The notes beneath the pieces were generated by a model. It did not search any database. It was not told where the DNA came from and saw only the letters and a list, made by a program, of their open reading frames with translations. Positions 10,889 through 21,000 of a stretch of 64,000 nt of DNA are shown here, piece after piece; position 1 is the stretch's first letter; each line of letters opens with the position of its first letter. Source of the stretch: Larix kaempferi (Eukaryota > Streptophyta > Pinopsida > Pinales > Pinaceae); assembly GCA_027924585.1 (NCBI GenBank), contig BSBM01000592.1:1922001-1986000 (forward strand), given 5' to 3'. The position numbers and the translations under genes are program-made.

Positions 10889-12260
10889 TGTAATGTCCCC
10901 AGTTTGAACCCATGGCATTAACATTATAAATGATGTAATATTGTTATGAAATCATGGTGAGGAGCTCAAGGCCAAGGCCCCGCCATCGATTTCGTGATGC
11001 ATATGGTTTGCGTGCTAGCAATGCACAATGGAGATTCAAATATCATGTAATATGCATTTTAATAAAAATACCCACAACTAGCTATGCAATGCAACAAAGA
11101 GATGGGGGCATGATTTCACAAGGAATTGGGAGGGAAAACATTCAAACCCTTGAGCCAATAGAGTCAAGCCAAGTGTCAATGAGAGAACCCATCAAACCCT
11201 CAACTGCCCATGTTGACTTTTGTGCCCAACCATTGATTTCTCCCAAGAGTGGGTTGAGGGAGTTAATGCCTTGGGAATGGAGAGGTATGGTTGTCCAAAA
11301 TCGGGTATGGGCAAGCCACCCTTCATGGAAAAACGTGTGGGTCTCCTTGGGCAGAAATAGAGCCACGAAATTGCTCCCTAGGCATTATTCACCATGGCCT
11401 TGCTCTCTCACGCAGCTCTAGCTGCCTGGGCGTTTTCCTCCCTCGTTTTTATGTGTTTCCCTTCATCTTTTAGCTGGGAAGGGGCGTTTTTGTGTGGGTT
11501 ACTAGTGGGGAAAGAGAGCAGAACGTTTTGGGTCTTCTTGGAGGTCGTTTAGGCCATTGGAAATGATCCTAACCAGTGGAGAGAAATCGGTTTTTCTCCC
11601 TGGGGTTGAAATCGGAATTCCACGGTTCGTTTGGGTGAACCACGAGTTGGGAGAACCAATGTGGACCCTATTTTGTGAACACCTCTGTTGTAAATGTGTA
11701 ACCCTGTCAATAATCGTTTTGCTGTGAGGAAGAAGAGTAGGATGGGTATGGGTGATGGGTAAATCCCTTGTTCTGGCTTGAGCTTGAGAGTGAGCATCCA
11801 TTGTGCAAGTGTAGCTTGATAAACCCAGTTAGGCTGGCTTGGCTAAAATGAAATGGTTAATGGACTGAATGTGAGCGTGAATGTCCCCTTTGTCCTTGTG
11901 AGAATCATGCCTAGCTCGGGGGTGGCCTTCGGACGGACTCAGTATAAGCTGTCGAAGAGCCTATGGCTGGGTGGAACGTTGCAGCGACATAGCTAGTTGT
12001 TTGGGACAATTGAAATGAAAATAAGTATTTCTGTCTATGTATTTATTTCTGAAATGTTTTTATTAATGACCGAAATTGACATGTTGAACGCATATGAAGA
12101 TTGTGTGGATGTTGTCTCCGCTGTGCATAGTTGATTGTTTACATCTGCACACCCATTTATTAGTTATGTGAATCTAGTATTGGGCTGAGATCATGTAAAA
12201 GTCCTGAGTTTGGCATCATGTTTCCTGCCTTGCATTGGGTCAGCAGGTGGGTACATGACA
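10889..12260 (+). repeat. Element A 5' LTR
   Basis: 1372 bp, TGTAATGTCC...GTACATGACA. It is the same length as 32209-33580. It shares blocks with LTRs F, I, J and L, for example gagctcaaggccaaggcc and tatggctgggtggaac. It contains a 155-codon open frame at 10954-11421 with no recognisable domain, which I do not call a gene. Confidence 0.92.
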
Positions 12261-12262
12261 TT

Positions 12263-12275
12263 TGGTATCAGAGCC
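12263..12275 (+). other. Element A primer binding site (tRNA-Met)
   Basis: TGGTATCAGAGCC starts two bases after the 5' LTR and is complementary to the 3' end of plant initiator tRNA-Met. Confidence 0.85.
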
Positions 12276-12479
12276 CTAGGTTCAACACTACGGCTGTTGG
12301 GCCTTCACAGAGATATAAAAATCATTGTATAAATGCATTAAATGGAACTAAAATGCATTTTGGGTGTACATGCATTTTGTATTTTTATATTTTGTGTGTA
12401 CATAGATTAATTGTAAATCCATTGGTTGGATTGTTGAATGTGAGATGAAAGAAAGTTTGCATATTTTCCTAAGTGTCTT

Positions 12480-13175
12480 TGAAAATTCGTTTAAAACTGT
12501 TTCGGGAGGAATTCCCGAATGTCTTTCGCAACTGTGGAAGCATTCGACGAATTGCTCCGAAACTGCGGAAGCATTCCGCGAGTTTTTCCGCAACGCGGAG
12601 GAGTTTGGGAAATCGCCCGGAATTTGCGGAAGGAATTCTCTTCCGAAATTTGCGGAAGGAATTCCCTTCCAAAATTTGCGGAAAGATTCCGCGAGTTGTC
12701 CCACAACGCGAAAAAATTCGGCGAAATGCTCCGAAAAGCAGAAAATTTTCTAAGTGTTTTCGAAGGAAAATTTCGGAAGGAATTCCCTTCCAAAATTGCG
12801 GAAGGACTCCGCAAATCGTTCCGCAACGCGGAAGAGTTCGGCGAGTCGTTCCGAAATTTCGGAAGACTTCGGTGAATCGTTCCGCAACTACGGAAGACCT
12901 CGGCGAATCGGTCTGCAATTTCGGAAGCTTTCCGCAAAACCGCCCGAAACCGGGGAAGCATTCCGCGCAACGGCGGAAGCATTCCGCGAACGGCTCCGGA
13001 GTTGCGGGAGCATTCGCCGAATGGCTCCGCAATTGCGGGAGCATTCACCGAATCGCCCCGCCATTACGGAAGCGTTCGTCGAACTGCTCCGCAATTGCGG
13101 AAGCGTTCGGCGAATTGCTCCGCAATTGCGGGAGCGTTCGCTAAACCGGCCCGCAGTTGCGGAGAGATTTCCGGT
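12480..13175 (+). repeat. GC-rich palindromic tandem array in A
   Basis: Roughly 20 degenerate units of about 30 bp are built on half-sites ttccgcaa and ttgcggaa joined by ttcggcgaatcg-like linkers. Examples are gctccgcaattgcgg near 13040-13140. The array lacks stop codons in several frames on both strands, giving overlapping Arg/Ser/Pro-rich frames of 100-223 codons. They reflect composition, not genes. It ends at an A-rich run (13174-13195). Base composition is far higher in G+C than the surrounding sequence. Confidence 0.85.
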
Positions 13176-14222
13176 AAAAAAAAAAAAAAAAAAAGAGTAA
13201 AGTGACCAAAACTTGATTTTTGGATGGCAGGAGCACCCGGGCTTAGAATGGGATGATTCCTGTGGGGCTCGGAGGCCATTGACGGAGGCCATGAAAGAAC
13301 CAGTGAAGACCCCGAGCCCATTACACTCCGATTTGACATAAATTGGAAAATAGTGACTTTTGAAGGACGGAGTCCCGAGGCTTGATGGAAGGTCGGTTTG
13401 ATATGAAATTTATCAGGCGCGGTCATGAAGCAGACACAATGTTAAGTTTAGAATCTCGGAGCCAAACTCCAAAGGATGCGGAGTCGGGGTGAGCAAGAAG
13501 GCCAAAAAGCACTGTTCCGGGCCACTTTTTCGGGATTTTGAAAAGCTTGCGGGCAGTAAAAGTGACCCTAGATGTGGGATTCAAAATTTTTACTGAACTA
13601 GACATTTCATATTCTCATTAAGACGGACAGTTTCCATTAGATGAATATTTCCCAGAAATGCACCATTTGGGAGATAGCCATTTTTGGCCCAAAATTTGGA
13701 ATTTTGGAAAAATGCGAAAAGTGAGAAGTAGTAAAACCCAGAAATTCATAGAAGATGAACGGTGCATCGGAATTGAAATCCATGAATTGCTGAGTGCTCC
13801 TTGTTATATGGACTGACTCCGCCCGATATAAAAGTTTTTGTGATTCCTCATAGATTTTATTCCACAGGTGGCTAAAGTTGGCATTCTTGACCAAAATGCA
13901 ACTGTGTAAAATGTGCAGAAGTAGAGTGAAAGTTGTCATTTTTGAAAAGATGCAGTTTCTACACCTGATGTCGGAATGAAGCATGAAAACAGGCATTGGA
14001 AAGCTTTTCCAGCAGGGAACAATGATACATGACCAGGGTTTGAATAAGGTCTACATCTATCATGGATATTTAGTGCAGAAGAGTGCCAGCGGCTGTCTTG
14101 AGAAACAAATTTTGTTGTCAATATGGGCAATTTCTACAATTGCATGATATGGAAGAGGAATTCCATGTTATGATAAGGGACCGAAAAGGGAAGAATTTCT
14201 TAAACCCCTATTTGTTATCATA
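13176..14222 (+). other. Element A internal region, left part, non-coding
   Basis: No recognisable domain. It begins with an A run and continues as unique-looking sequence up to the B insertion site. No open frame here resembles gag. Confidence 0.6.
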
Positions 14223-14227
14223 CCTAT
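14223..14227. repeat. Target site duplication of B, left copy (cctat)
   Basis: cctat directly precedes TGTTATCTCC of B, and the same five bases follow its right end at 27571-27575. Confidence 0.92.
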
Positions 14228-14388
14228 TGTTATCTCCTAAAATAACCAGTCAGTTTTTCATTATTTTAGGTGATAGGTTTGAATCCAAAAAAAATTATTT
14301 TTTAGAGTCCATAAGGAGGTCCTCATTCTTATTACTGAGTCAAAATTCCGATTTATTTGGGTCTTGGTTTCAAATTTTGGAAAGACAA

Positions 14389-14500
14389 GTTTCGGTAGCT
14401 AACTCTGTTTTGTAGAGGCCAGTTAACTGTCGAAAAGGCTCACTTTCGGCAGCTGAAGGATTAACTGAAATTACTAAGTCGTGTTAGTTGCCGAAAATGA
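14389..14500 (+). repeat. Inverted CGGCAGCT motif cluster at the start of LTR B
   Basis: Two imperfect hairpins. In the first, tttcggtagctaact faces agttaactgtcgaaa (about 12 of 15 positions pair). In the second, tttcggcagct faces ttagttgccgaaa. The same motif recurs in the 148-bp repeats and in the array at 16638-17128. In the 3' LTR the cluster is at 24131-24242, where the last half-site is the consensus tagctgccgaaa. Confidence 0.7.
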
Positions 14501-14544
14501 TCTTATCAGAAAATTAAAAAAGGGAGAGTACGTGTCCGTACTCA

Positions 14545-14838
14545 ACTTCACATCAAGAGAGCCTGTGTGTTTGGCCGCCGAAAAGGAAGAGCGGAATGCA
14601 TCTCATATGACCATCATGAGGTTCAATGGCGGTAAGCTGCCGAAGGCGAGTCATTAAACCCCCACATCATTGATTACGCAGGGTAACACAGGACTTCACA
14701 TCAAGAGAGTCTGTATGTTTTGCCGCCGAAGGGAAGATCAGAACGCATCTCACATGACCATCATGAGGTTTAATGGCGGTAAGCTGCCGAAGGCGAGTCA
14801 TTAAACACCCACATCATTGATTGCGCAGGGTAAGACAA
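14545..14838 (+). repeat. Two-copy 148-bp direct repeat in LTR B
   Basis: Copies start at acttcacatcaagaga, 14545 and 14693. Each has a gccgccgaa block, a catgaccatcatgagg block, then ggcggtaagctgccgaagg, and ends in attgattacgcagggtaa or a close variant. The same pair is at 24287-24580. Confidence 0.85.
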
Positions 14839-15134
14839 GAACTCTTAATGCATATCTGAGGATCATTCGCAGCTGATCGCTTCATAATTTCACACGATCT
14901 AAACGATATCATAAGTGATCACTCGCTCGGCTCAGATGGAGGGCATCTTTTTCCCAAAACGCTGTAAGCAGGGCCATGGTCATGGGGTTTTCCATTGTAT
15001 CACTCAGTTGAAGTTTTTTCGTTCAGACAGTTTTTATCAGAGCCGATCATTTATCCAGGGACGCCCCCATCAGGACGAGACTCTAGCACAGGGTCTTTTT
15101 AATCTTCTGCTGCAGAAAACGAAGGGCTCGACTC

Positions 15135-16616
15135 ATGGCAAAAACAAATCTGCCACTCAGGACAGAACTAGACGGGGTCTGGTATCTCGAGTCCCACCCA
15201 CAAGTGGCCGAGTTTTTCAAGTCTGCAGAAGTTTTTGACCACTGTGAGAGACTCACTAGTTTCATCCAGCCACTTGCTGAGGCGTTTGCTCTGAGCTACG
15301 ACGGGAGAACAGTGAAGTTTGGCAGAGAAGAATTTCATGTGGATGAGGCAGCCATAGCCGAATGTACGGGTCTTCCCAGAACAGGACAGAGTTGGTTTAA
15401 GACCACCAAGGTTTCGGACATTGAATTCAGGTCATATCTCCTACCAGCTCATAAGGAAATCAGATGGAGAAAGGATATTCCCATCACCTTTCTCGAACCT
15501 CAATGGCAGGCTCTTGTAAAGGCCATCATCGTTTACATAACTTGTGAAGGCCGTTATCACAGGGTGCTGCACTACCATTTCAAATTGTTAAATCATTTCA
15601 CAGGGAGAGAAAAGATAAATCTGCCATACTTCTTCCATAAGACCCTCACTAAAATGGCAAAGCAAGTCCAGGCTAAGCCGAGCAAGATTGCAGGCAGGAT
15701 CTCTCACCAGGGTCTCATAACGTTGATAATCAAGGAGCTTCTGAAGAAGAGAGGTATGAACTGGAATTACTTTTTATTCTGGCACGAGTTTCCCACAGAG
15801 CTTGTAAATGAAGAGGCAGTTAAGCAGGGCAAGGGCGAGAAGAGCAGCACTCCCAAAATCGGCAAGAGAAGGAGGAGAGCCATCTCTCCTCAAGCCCAAA
15901 TGGAATCCCCTTCCTCATCCAGCAAAAGGAGAAGGTCAAAGAAAAGATTGGTGTTTGAACAAGCTGAAGGAATTCCTCAAGGAAAAAACCCACTAAATCT
16001 CCCCTACTCAGGATCTGAATCTGAAGACGAAGAAAAACAAGGAGCAGAGCAGCCCATGGAGAGTGAGAAAGGTAAAGACCCTCCCTTGACTGATGCACCA
16101 GGTCCCAAACCTTCCACACCAGAGACCAACAAGGTCAATGAGCTGCTACAGGAACTTTCCCAGGCAAGACATAATGAGGAACAGGTTAAGTTGCACAACG
16201 CAAAGTTAATTGAAAAGAATATGGCAATGCATGATCGGAGCAAGGAACTCTTCGAAAAACTCCAGAAAACAACCGAGAGGAACGCATTGCTGATAAAAGA
16301 CAATATCAAACTTTACCGTAACCTCAGGATGCTCAGGTTAAAGATGAAGGAATCGTCGGGGACAAAAGTCCAACCAGCGGTAACAGGAGCACAACCATCT
16401 GGTCTAAACACGTTGGCTGAGGTGGCCACGATCCCTGAGGAAGTAGCACCTGTGGAAGCTCAGGAAGTAACACCCGGGAAAGCTCAGAAAGAACAGCCTG
16501 TGGAAGCTCAGAAAGAACAGCCTGAGGAGGCTCAGCAAGAACAGCATGAGAAGGTTCAGCAAAGACAGACCAAACGAGTGACCAGAGGGAAAAGAGCAGT
16601 TTCAAAGAAGTCCTAG
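15135..16616 (+). CDS. LTR-encoded protein of element B, 493 codons (5' LTR copy)
   Basis: Seen: an intact frame wholly inside the LTR, starting MAKTNLPLRTEL. Residues 1-235 look globular, with patterns such as AECTGLPRTGQSWF and ITCEGRYHRVLHYHFKLLNH. Residues about 243-275 are strongly basic (KRRRR and SSKRRRSKKR), like a nuclear localisation signal. An acidic patch follows (GSESEDEEKQG), then a probable coiled coil at about 335-415, EAQKEQP-type repeats (445-475) and a basic tail. Family: the N-terminal part reminds me of the putative plant transposon protein domain found with plant gypsy elements (PF20167), not verified. Inference: a nuclear, nucleic-acid-associated accessory protein. The start is the first ATG of the open stretch. 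An overlapping frame at 14915-15238 is a shadow. Its LTR twin differs at three residues. Confidence 0.75.
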   Translation: MAKTNLPLRTELDGVWYLESHPQVAEFFKSAEVFDHCERLTSFIQPLAEAFALSYDGRTVKFGREEFHVDEAAIAECTGLPRTGQSWFKTTKVSDIEFRSYLLPAHKEIRWRKDIPITFLEPQWQALVKAIIVYITCEGRYHRVLHYHFKLLNHFTGREKINLPYFFHKTLTKMAKQVQAKPSKIAGRISHQGLITLIIKELLKKRGMNWNYFLFWHEFPTELVNEEAVKQGKGEKSSTPKIGKRRRRAISPQAQMESPSSSSKRRRSKKRLVFEQAEGIPQGKNPLNLPYSGSESEDEEKQGAEQPMESEKGKDPPLTDAPGPKPSTPETNKVNELLQELSQARHNEEQVKLHNAKLIEKNMAMHDRSKELFEKLQKTTERNALLIKDNIKLYRNLRMLRLKMKESSGTKVQPAVTGAQPSGLNTLAEVATIPEEVAPVEAQEVTPGKAQKEQPVEAQKEQPEEAQQEQHEKVQQRQTKRVTRGKRAVSKKS

Positions 16617-16637
16617 TGATTGGTCACGAACATGCAG

Positions 16638-17128
16638 GAAAGCAGCGTTTTGGGGTCTTAATTTTGTGAAACAGTTTTCGGCAGCTTAGGCGAGCCCACA
16701 GAGCTCATTAGCTGCCGAAGAATCTGACTTCCGGCGGCTAAGGTATATAATCAATTAAGCAGTGTTTGGTTTTAATTTTGTGAAACGGTTTTCGGCAGCT
16801 TAGGCGAGCCCCACAGAGCTCATTAGCTGCCGAAGAATCTGATTTCCGGTGGCTAAGGCATAATCAGTTAAGCAGTGTTTTGTGAAATAGCTTTCGGCAG
16901 CTTAGGCGAGCCCCGCAGAGCTCATTAGCTACCGAAGAATCTGACTTCCGGCGGTCAAGGCACAAAATCAATTAAGCAGCGTTTGGGTGTGATTTTGTGA
17001 AACAGTTACGACTTTCGGCAGCTTAGGCGAGCCCCCCAAAGCTCATTAGCTGCCGAAAGGTCCGACTTCCGGCAGCTAAGGCACGAAATCAGCAGGATAG
17101 GTAGCTGCCGAAAGCCTGTTTTTGCAAA
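16638..17128 (+). repeat. Four-copy hairpin array in LTR B
   Basis: About 100-130 bp units start near aagcag(c/t)gttt and carry ttttgtgaaa, then a hairpin, then tctgacttccggcggctaagg. In unit 1 the arms TTCGGCAGCT (16677-16686) and AGCTGCCGAA (16710-16719) pair perfectly around a 23-base loop. Units 2 and 4 keep full arms and unit 3 has one changed base (agctaccgaa). A last half-site, gtagctgccgaaag, is near 17100. Unit 1 also contains TATATAA at 16744-16750. The copy in the 3' LTR is at 26380-26870. Confidence 0.88.
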
Positions 17129-17361
17129 GGTCGACTACCATATCATGAAAATCAAATCTGTAGCGCACCCAACCCAGTTCACCGAGCCTTGGAAGGCTGC
17201 TTCACTTCACCAACCATCGAGTCGTTGAAGAAGATCTCCATATCTGAATGTCCATGATTTTAGGGATTAGTCCCTATCTTTTTGTTTTAACTTTCAGTTA
17301 GTACTTTAGTTCATTAAAACAGATCCATGTTTTTAGGATCTGTTCACATTTTTGTAAAGGC

Positions 17362-17368
17362 TATAAAG
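17362..17368 (+). promoter_or_regulatory. TATA-like box of LTR B
   Basis: tataaag within aaaggctataaagccacagag, downstream of the array and about 460 bp from the LTR end. If this is the promoter, U3 covers 14228 to about 17390 and includes the 493-codon frame. Position and context are the only evidence. The equivalent is at 27104-27110 in the 3' LTR. Confidence 0.4.
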
Positions 17369-17831
17369 CCACAGAGCCAAGACTGTTAAAGGGTTCGATT
17401 TTGGATGGAATAATTAGCTACTTTATTCAGTTTTTTTCATGCTAATATAGATCACAGGTTTCCCTCAGTTTCAATATCAGTTGTCATCTTCTATTTCACT
17501 GTATCAGTTTGTCTAGCTTTGAATGTGAATGTTTCTTTACATTGTTTAGCTCACAGCTTGATTTCAGTTCTTCGAATGTATCTCAAACCTTACTTCGTAT
17601 TGGTTGGGTTACATGTTTTCTTCATCCACCTTTGATATTATACATTTGCTGATCAATCGTTTCTTGAGGGCACTGTTTCATCTGTTTACATGTTGAATGT
17701 CTAAATACTGCACTTTGATTTAGTCATCCCATTGATCCACCTTTGTTTAAAAGACACAAAAACATATTTTCTGAAGTTACCAGGCATACCTAGTTTATAA
17801 CCCTAGGTAGTTTCCTGGAGTGATAACAAAT

Positions 17832-17849
17832 TGGCGCCGTTGCCGGGGA
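17832..17849 (+). other. Element B primer binding site (tRNA-Asp)
   Basis: TGGCGCCGTTGCCGGGGA starts three bases after the LTR and is an 18-base complement to the 3' end of plant tRNA-Asp(GUC). This primer is typical of Tat/Athila-type gypsy elements. Confidence 0.88.
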
Positions 17850-18015
17850 GAGGAGTGAGAAGCTGATCTTCCTGGGAGAACGACACAGATCTGGTCCTTG
17901 ATGATAGACAAGGACTAGACACTTCATCGGTTATATATCTTCTATCTGGCGACTCCACAACATCATTCTGGCTCCAAAAAGGGCCAGCACCAGAGCGAAT
18001 CCCCAAGGACCCCTG

Positions 18016-21000
18016 GTGTCTCCAGTACCAAATCCAGATCGAATCTTGAGGGAGGCGAAGAAGACCAAAGGTCAAGCTGTTCCAAAAGTCACCACTGTAA
18101 GTTCATCTGCTGTTAATTTTTCTGCTGCATCACATACCACAGTCATCATGGCTGGGGGAGTAAATATGACTAAGATGGAACAAATACTAGCTAACAGATA
18201 TGCTCCATTGGTACTAGTACTTCCACTGTCTCAAATGCCCGTAGGGGATTATCAAAAATACATGCCTAAATTCTTTGGGCCAGGCAACTACACAGCAGAA
18301 GAACACCTTGAAGCTTTCTACGCTTATGCAGAAAATACCAACATCGAAGCTGAAGATGTTTGGATGAGAATTTTTGTCCAGAGCTTAGATGGAGAGGCCC
18401 GGAAATGGTTCAAAACACTGCCAGCTGCTTCCATAGGAGACATCACTGCTCTTGATGATGCCTTCTTAAAAAATTGGGGAGACAGAAAAGATTACCTGCA
18501 TTATATTACTGAGTTTGGAAATCTCAAACGGAAAGCGGGTGAGTCTGTATCTGATTTCACCAAGAGGTTCAATAAGATGTATGAAAAGATCCCTGAGGTA
18601 GTCAAACCTTCCAAAACATCTGCTATGATCACATATTCCGGAGCTTTCGATTACAAATTCTGCTTGATGCTCAAAGAAAGGGATTCTGAAACCCTCGTAG
18701 CCATGCAAGAAGCTGCCCTTAAGGTTGAATCGAACTTGTCATCTTCTGAGAAACTGAAAACGGGTTCCGAGAGAGGGAGAAGGAGTGAGGAAGCCCCCTC
18801 CTCCTCAAATTCAAATCAAAAGGTTGACAAGTTGGCAAAAATGGTGGAAAATATGACCTCTGAAATGGAGAAGTTTAAGACCAGCAGCAGATCTCCTGAC
18901 AAAGGGAGAAATCAAAGTAAATTTGAGCCTCCGAATAGGAATCAGAACCAAGCTGATTACCCAAACAGAAATCAAAATTGGAGGAGGAACCAACAGCAGG
19001 TCCAACTTTTACAGAGGGAGAGAAATCCAGTTGACGATCAGAAAATCAGGGCTCCTTTCCATAATGTGGTGTTTGACGAAGGAGATGAGGAGGATGTTCA
19101 AGAACTCGAAGAGGACATTCACTGTGTCGAAGCTGAGTACGAAGAGATTTACTTGACTGAAGCTGACTATGAGGGGTCATTGTTTGATCAGGGACTGAAC
19201 CAGCTTTATGAAGATCAGGCCATGCTGCAAACTGATGGACGGGCAGGATACGATCTGAGATCCAAAAGGAATGCTAGAAAACAAAACTCTCCAGTGCCTC
19301 CGAAAAAGACTGCTGCCCCTACAAAGCAGCCAGCCAAGGATGTTCAGAAAACAACTCAGCCGCAGCCCATGGTAAGAGCAAATCTCTCCGAATCTGAAAA
19401 ATTTGCTTCTTCTTCTTTCAATTTACAAACAGAAATTCAGAAACTGAAGATCCCTGTACCTCTTATTGAACTCATGAAGAACGAAGCCTTCCGAAAGGAC
19501 ATTTGTAAAAGCCTTGATCACAAATCTGTCTCTTTTTCCTCTGACACCATAAACTTATCTGATGATAACCCCAGCATTGTGCTAGGCCCTATGATTGAAG
19601 AACGAGGTGAAAGCTGTCCCCCTTTTTATGTCTCTTTGAATATCCATGACAAAACCTTGCACAATTGCCTCCTCGATTCAGGTGCTTCCCATAACCTGAT
19701 GTCAAAAACAGTCATGCATGGACTAGGCTTAGAAATCACCCGCTCTTACCATGATTTATTCTCCTTCGACTCCAGGAAGGTGAAATGCCTCGGGTTGATA
19801 AAGGACCTTGCAGTTTCCCTATCTTCTGCCCCGATGAAAACCATGATTATGGATGTTGTTGTGGCTGATATCCCGCCCAAGTTTGGTTGTTTGCTGTCCA
19901 GATCATGGATGAAGAGACTAGGTGGAACCTTGCAAATGGACCTATCTTATGCCACTATCCCAGTTTTTTCCGGAGAGAGCAGAAGGTTATACCGTGAGTC
20001 TCAGCTTTCTTTCATCATCAGTGATGAAAAGAATCCCGCTAACCATCGCATTTATTCAGTAGACACGGAAATGGGATCATGTATCTTACAGGTTGATGAC
20101 TCTTTGCCGGAATATTTGCCACTAAAAAAGCCTGTGGTCCAGCCTATCAACAGTGAGAATGAGAATGGATTATGGACGATGTTCTTTGATGGGGCTTGTA
20201 CCAAAGAATCTGCTGGAGCAGGGGTTGTGTTCATTTCTCCCTCACAGGAAAAGACACAGCTGTCATTTAAGCTAAATTTCCAAGTGACAAACAATGTTGC
20301 CGAATACGAAGCTTTGCTGTTGGGACTGAATTCAGCCAAACAAATGCAAATCAAACAACTACATGTCTTTGGGGACGCTGATCTGATTATTCAGCAGGTC
20401 AACAAATCTTTTCAGGCAAAGCATGTGAGGCTCAAAGCTTACAGGGACGAGGTACTCAATGTTATCCCTTCTTTCTCTGAATTCAAAATAGCACATGTAC
20501 CTAGATTGATGAACGAAATGGCTGATTCTTTAGCTGTTTCAGCTTGTAATTTCATTCCCCCTCTGCCTCCTAAACCATCATACGAGATTCAAGTAAAATA
20601 TCGGCCTTCACTGCCTGATAATGTAGAATTTTGGAAGGTGTTTGAAGACGATGCAGAGCTGACCAGGTTTTTAAATGTTATAGATGAATTTGCTGACTTA
20701 GAAATTGATGAAGACAATCAGAATGAGCAGGCTGCAAAAGGAAAAACCAGGTTTGAAGACAAAATCGGGACACACAAAATAGTTCATCTTTCTTCCAACA
20801 GAATCCCGAAAGGGCTGATACCTTTGGAGAGACTGTTTGATAGCAATGATGTTGCTGTTAAGCTTGAGAAGAAAGAGGACGAGTCTGATAGCTGTCCTTT
20901 GAACCTAGCAAACGAATCAGATCCGAAATATGTGAATTTGGCTTCCCAGTTGACAGAACCACAGAAATCTGAGTACGCTGGCCTCTTAAAGGAGTTCTCC

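Larger units (their letters stand above)
14228..17828 (+). repeat. Element B 5' LTR (3601 bp)
   Basis: From TGTTATCTCC to GTGATAACA. In order it holds a motif cluster (14389-14500), a two-copy 148-bp repeat (14545-14838), the 493-codon frame (15135-16616), a four-copy hairpin array (16638-17128), a TATA-like box (17362) and about 460 bp to the end. It is identical in length to 23970-27570. Confidence 0.95.

Noticed and set aside
10954-11421. 155-codon frame in LTR A (twin at 32274-32741), considered as a second LTR-encoded gene
   Set aside because: No domain, several amino-acid changes between the copies, and no equivalent open frame noted in the related LTRs of F, J or L.
12469-13426. Overlapping frames of 100-223 codons on both strands, rich in Arg, Ser and Pro
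   Set aside because: All fall in the ttccgcaa/ttgcggaa array; they are open because the repeat unit lacks stop trinucleotides. No domain is recognisable and frames on opposite strands have equal claim.
14915-15238. 107-codon frame at the start of the LTR-encoded gene (twin at 24657-24980)
   Set aside because: Overlaps the 493-codon frame in another phase and has no recognisable features; treated as a shadow.
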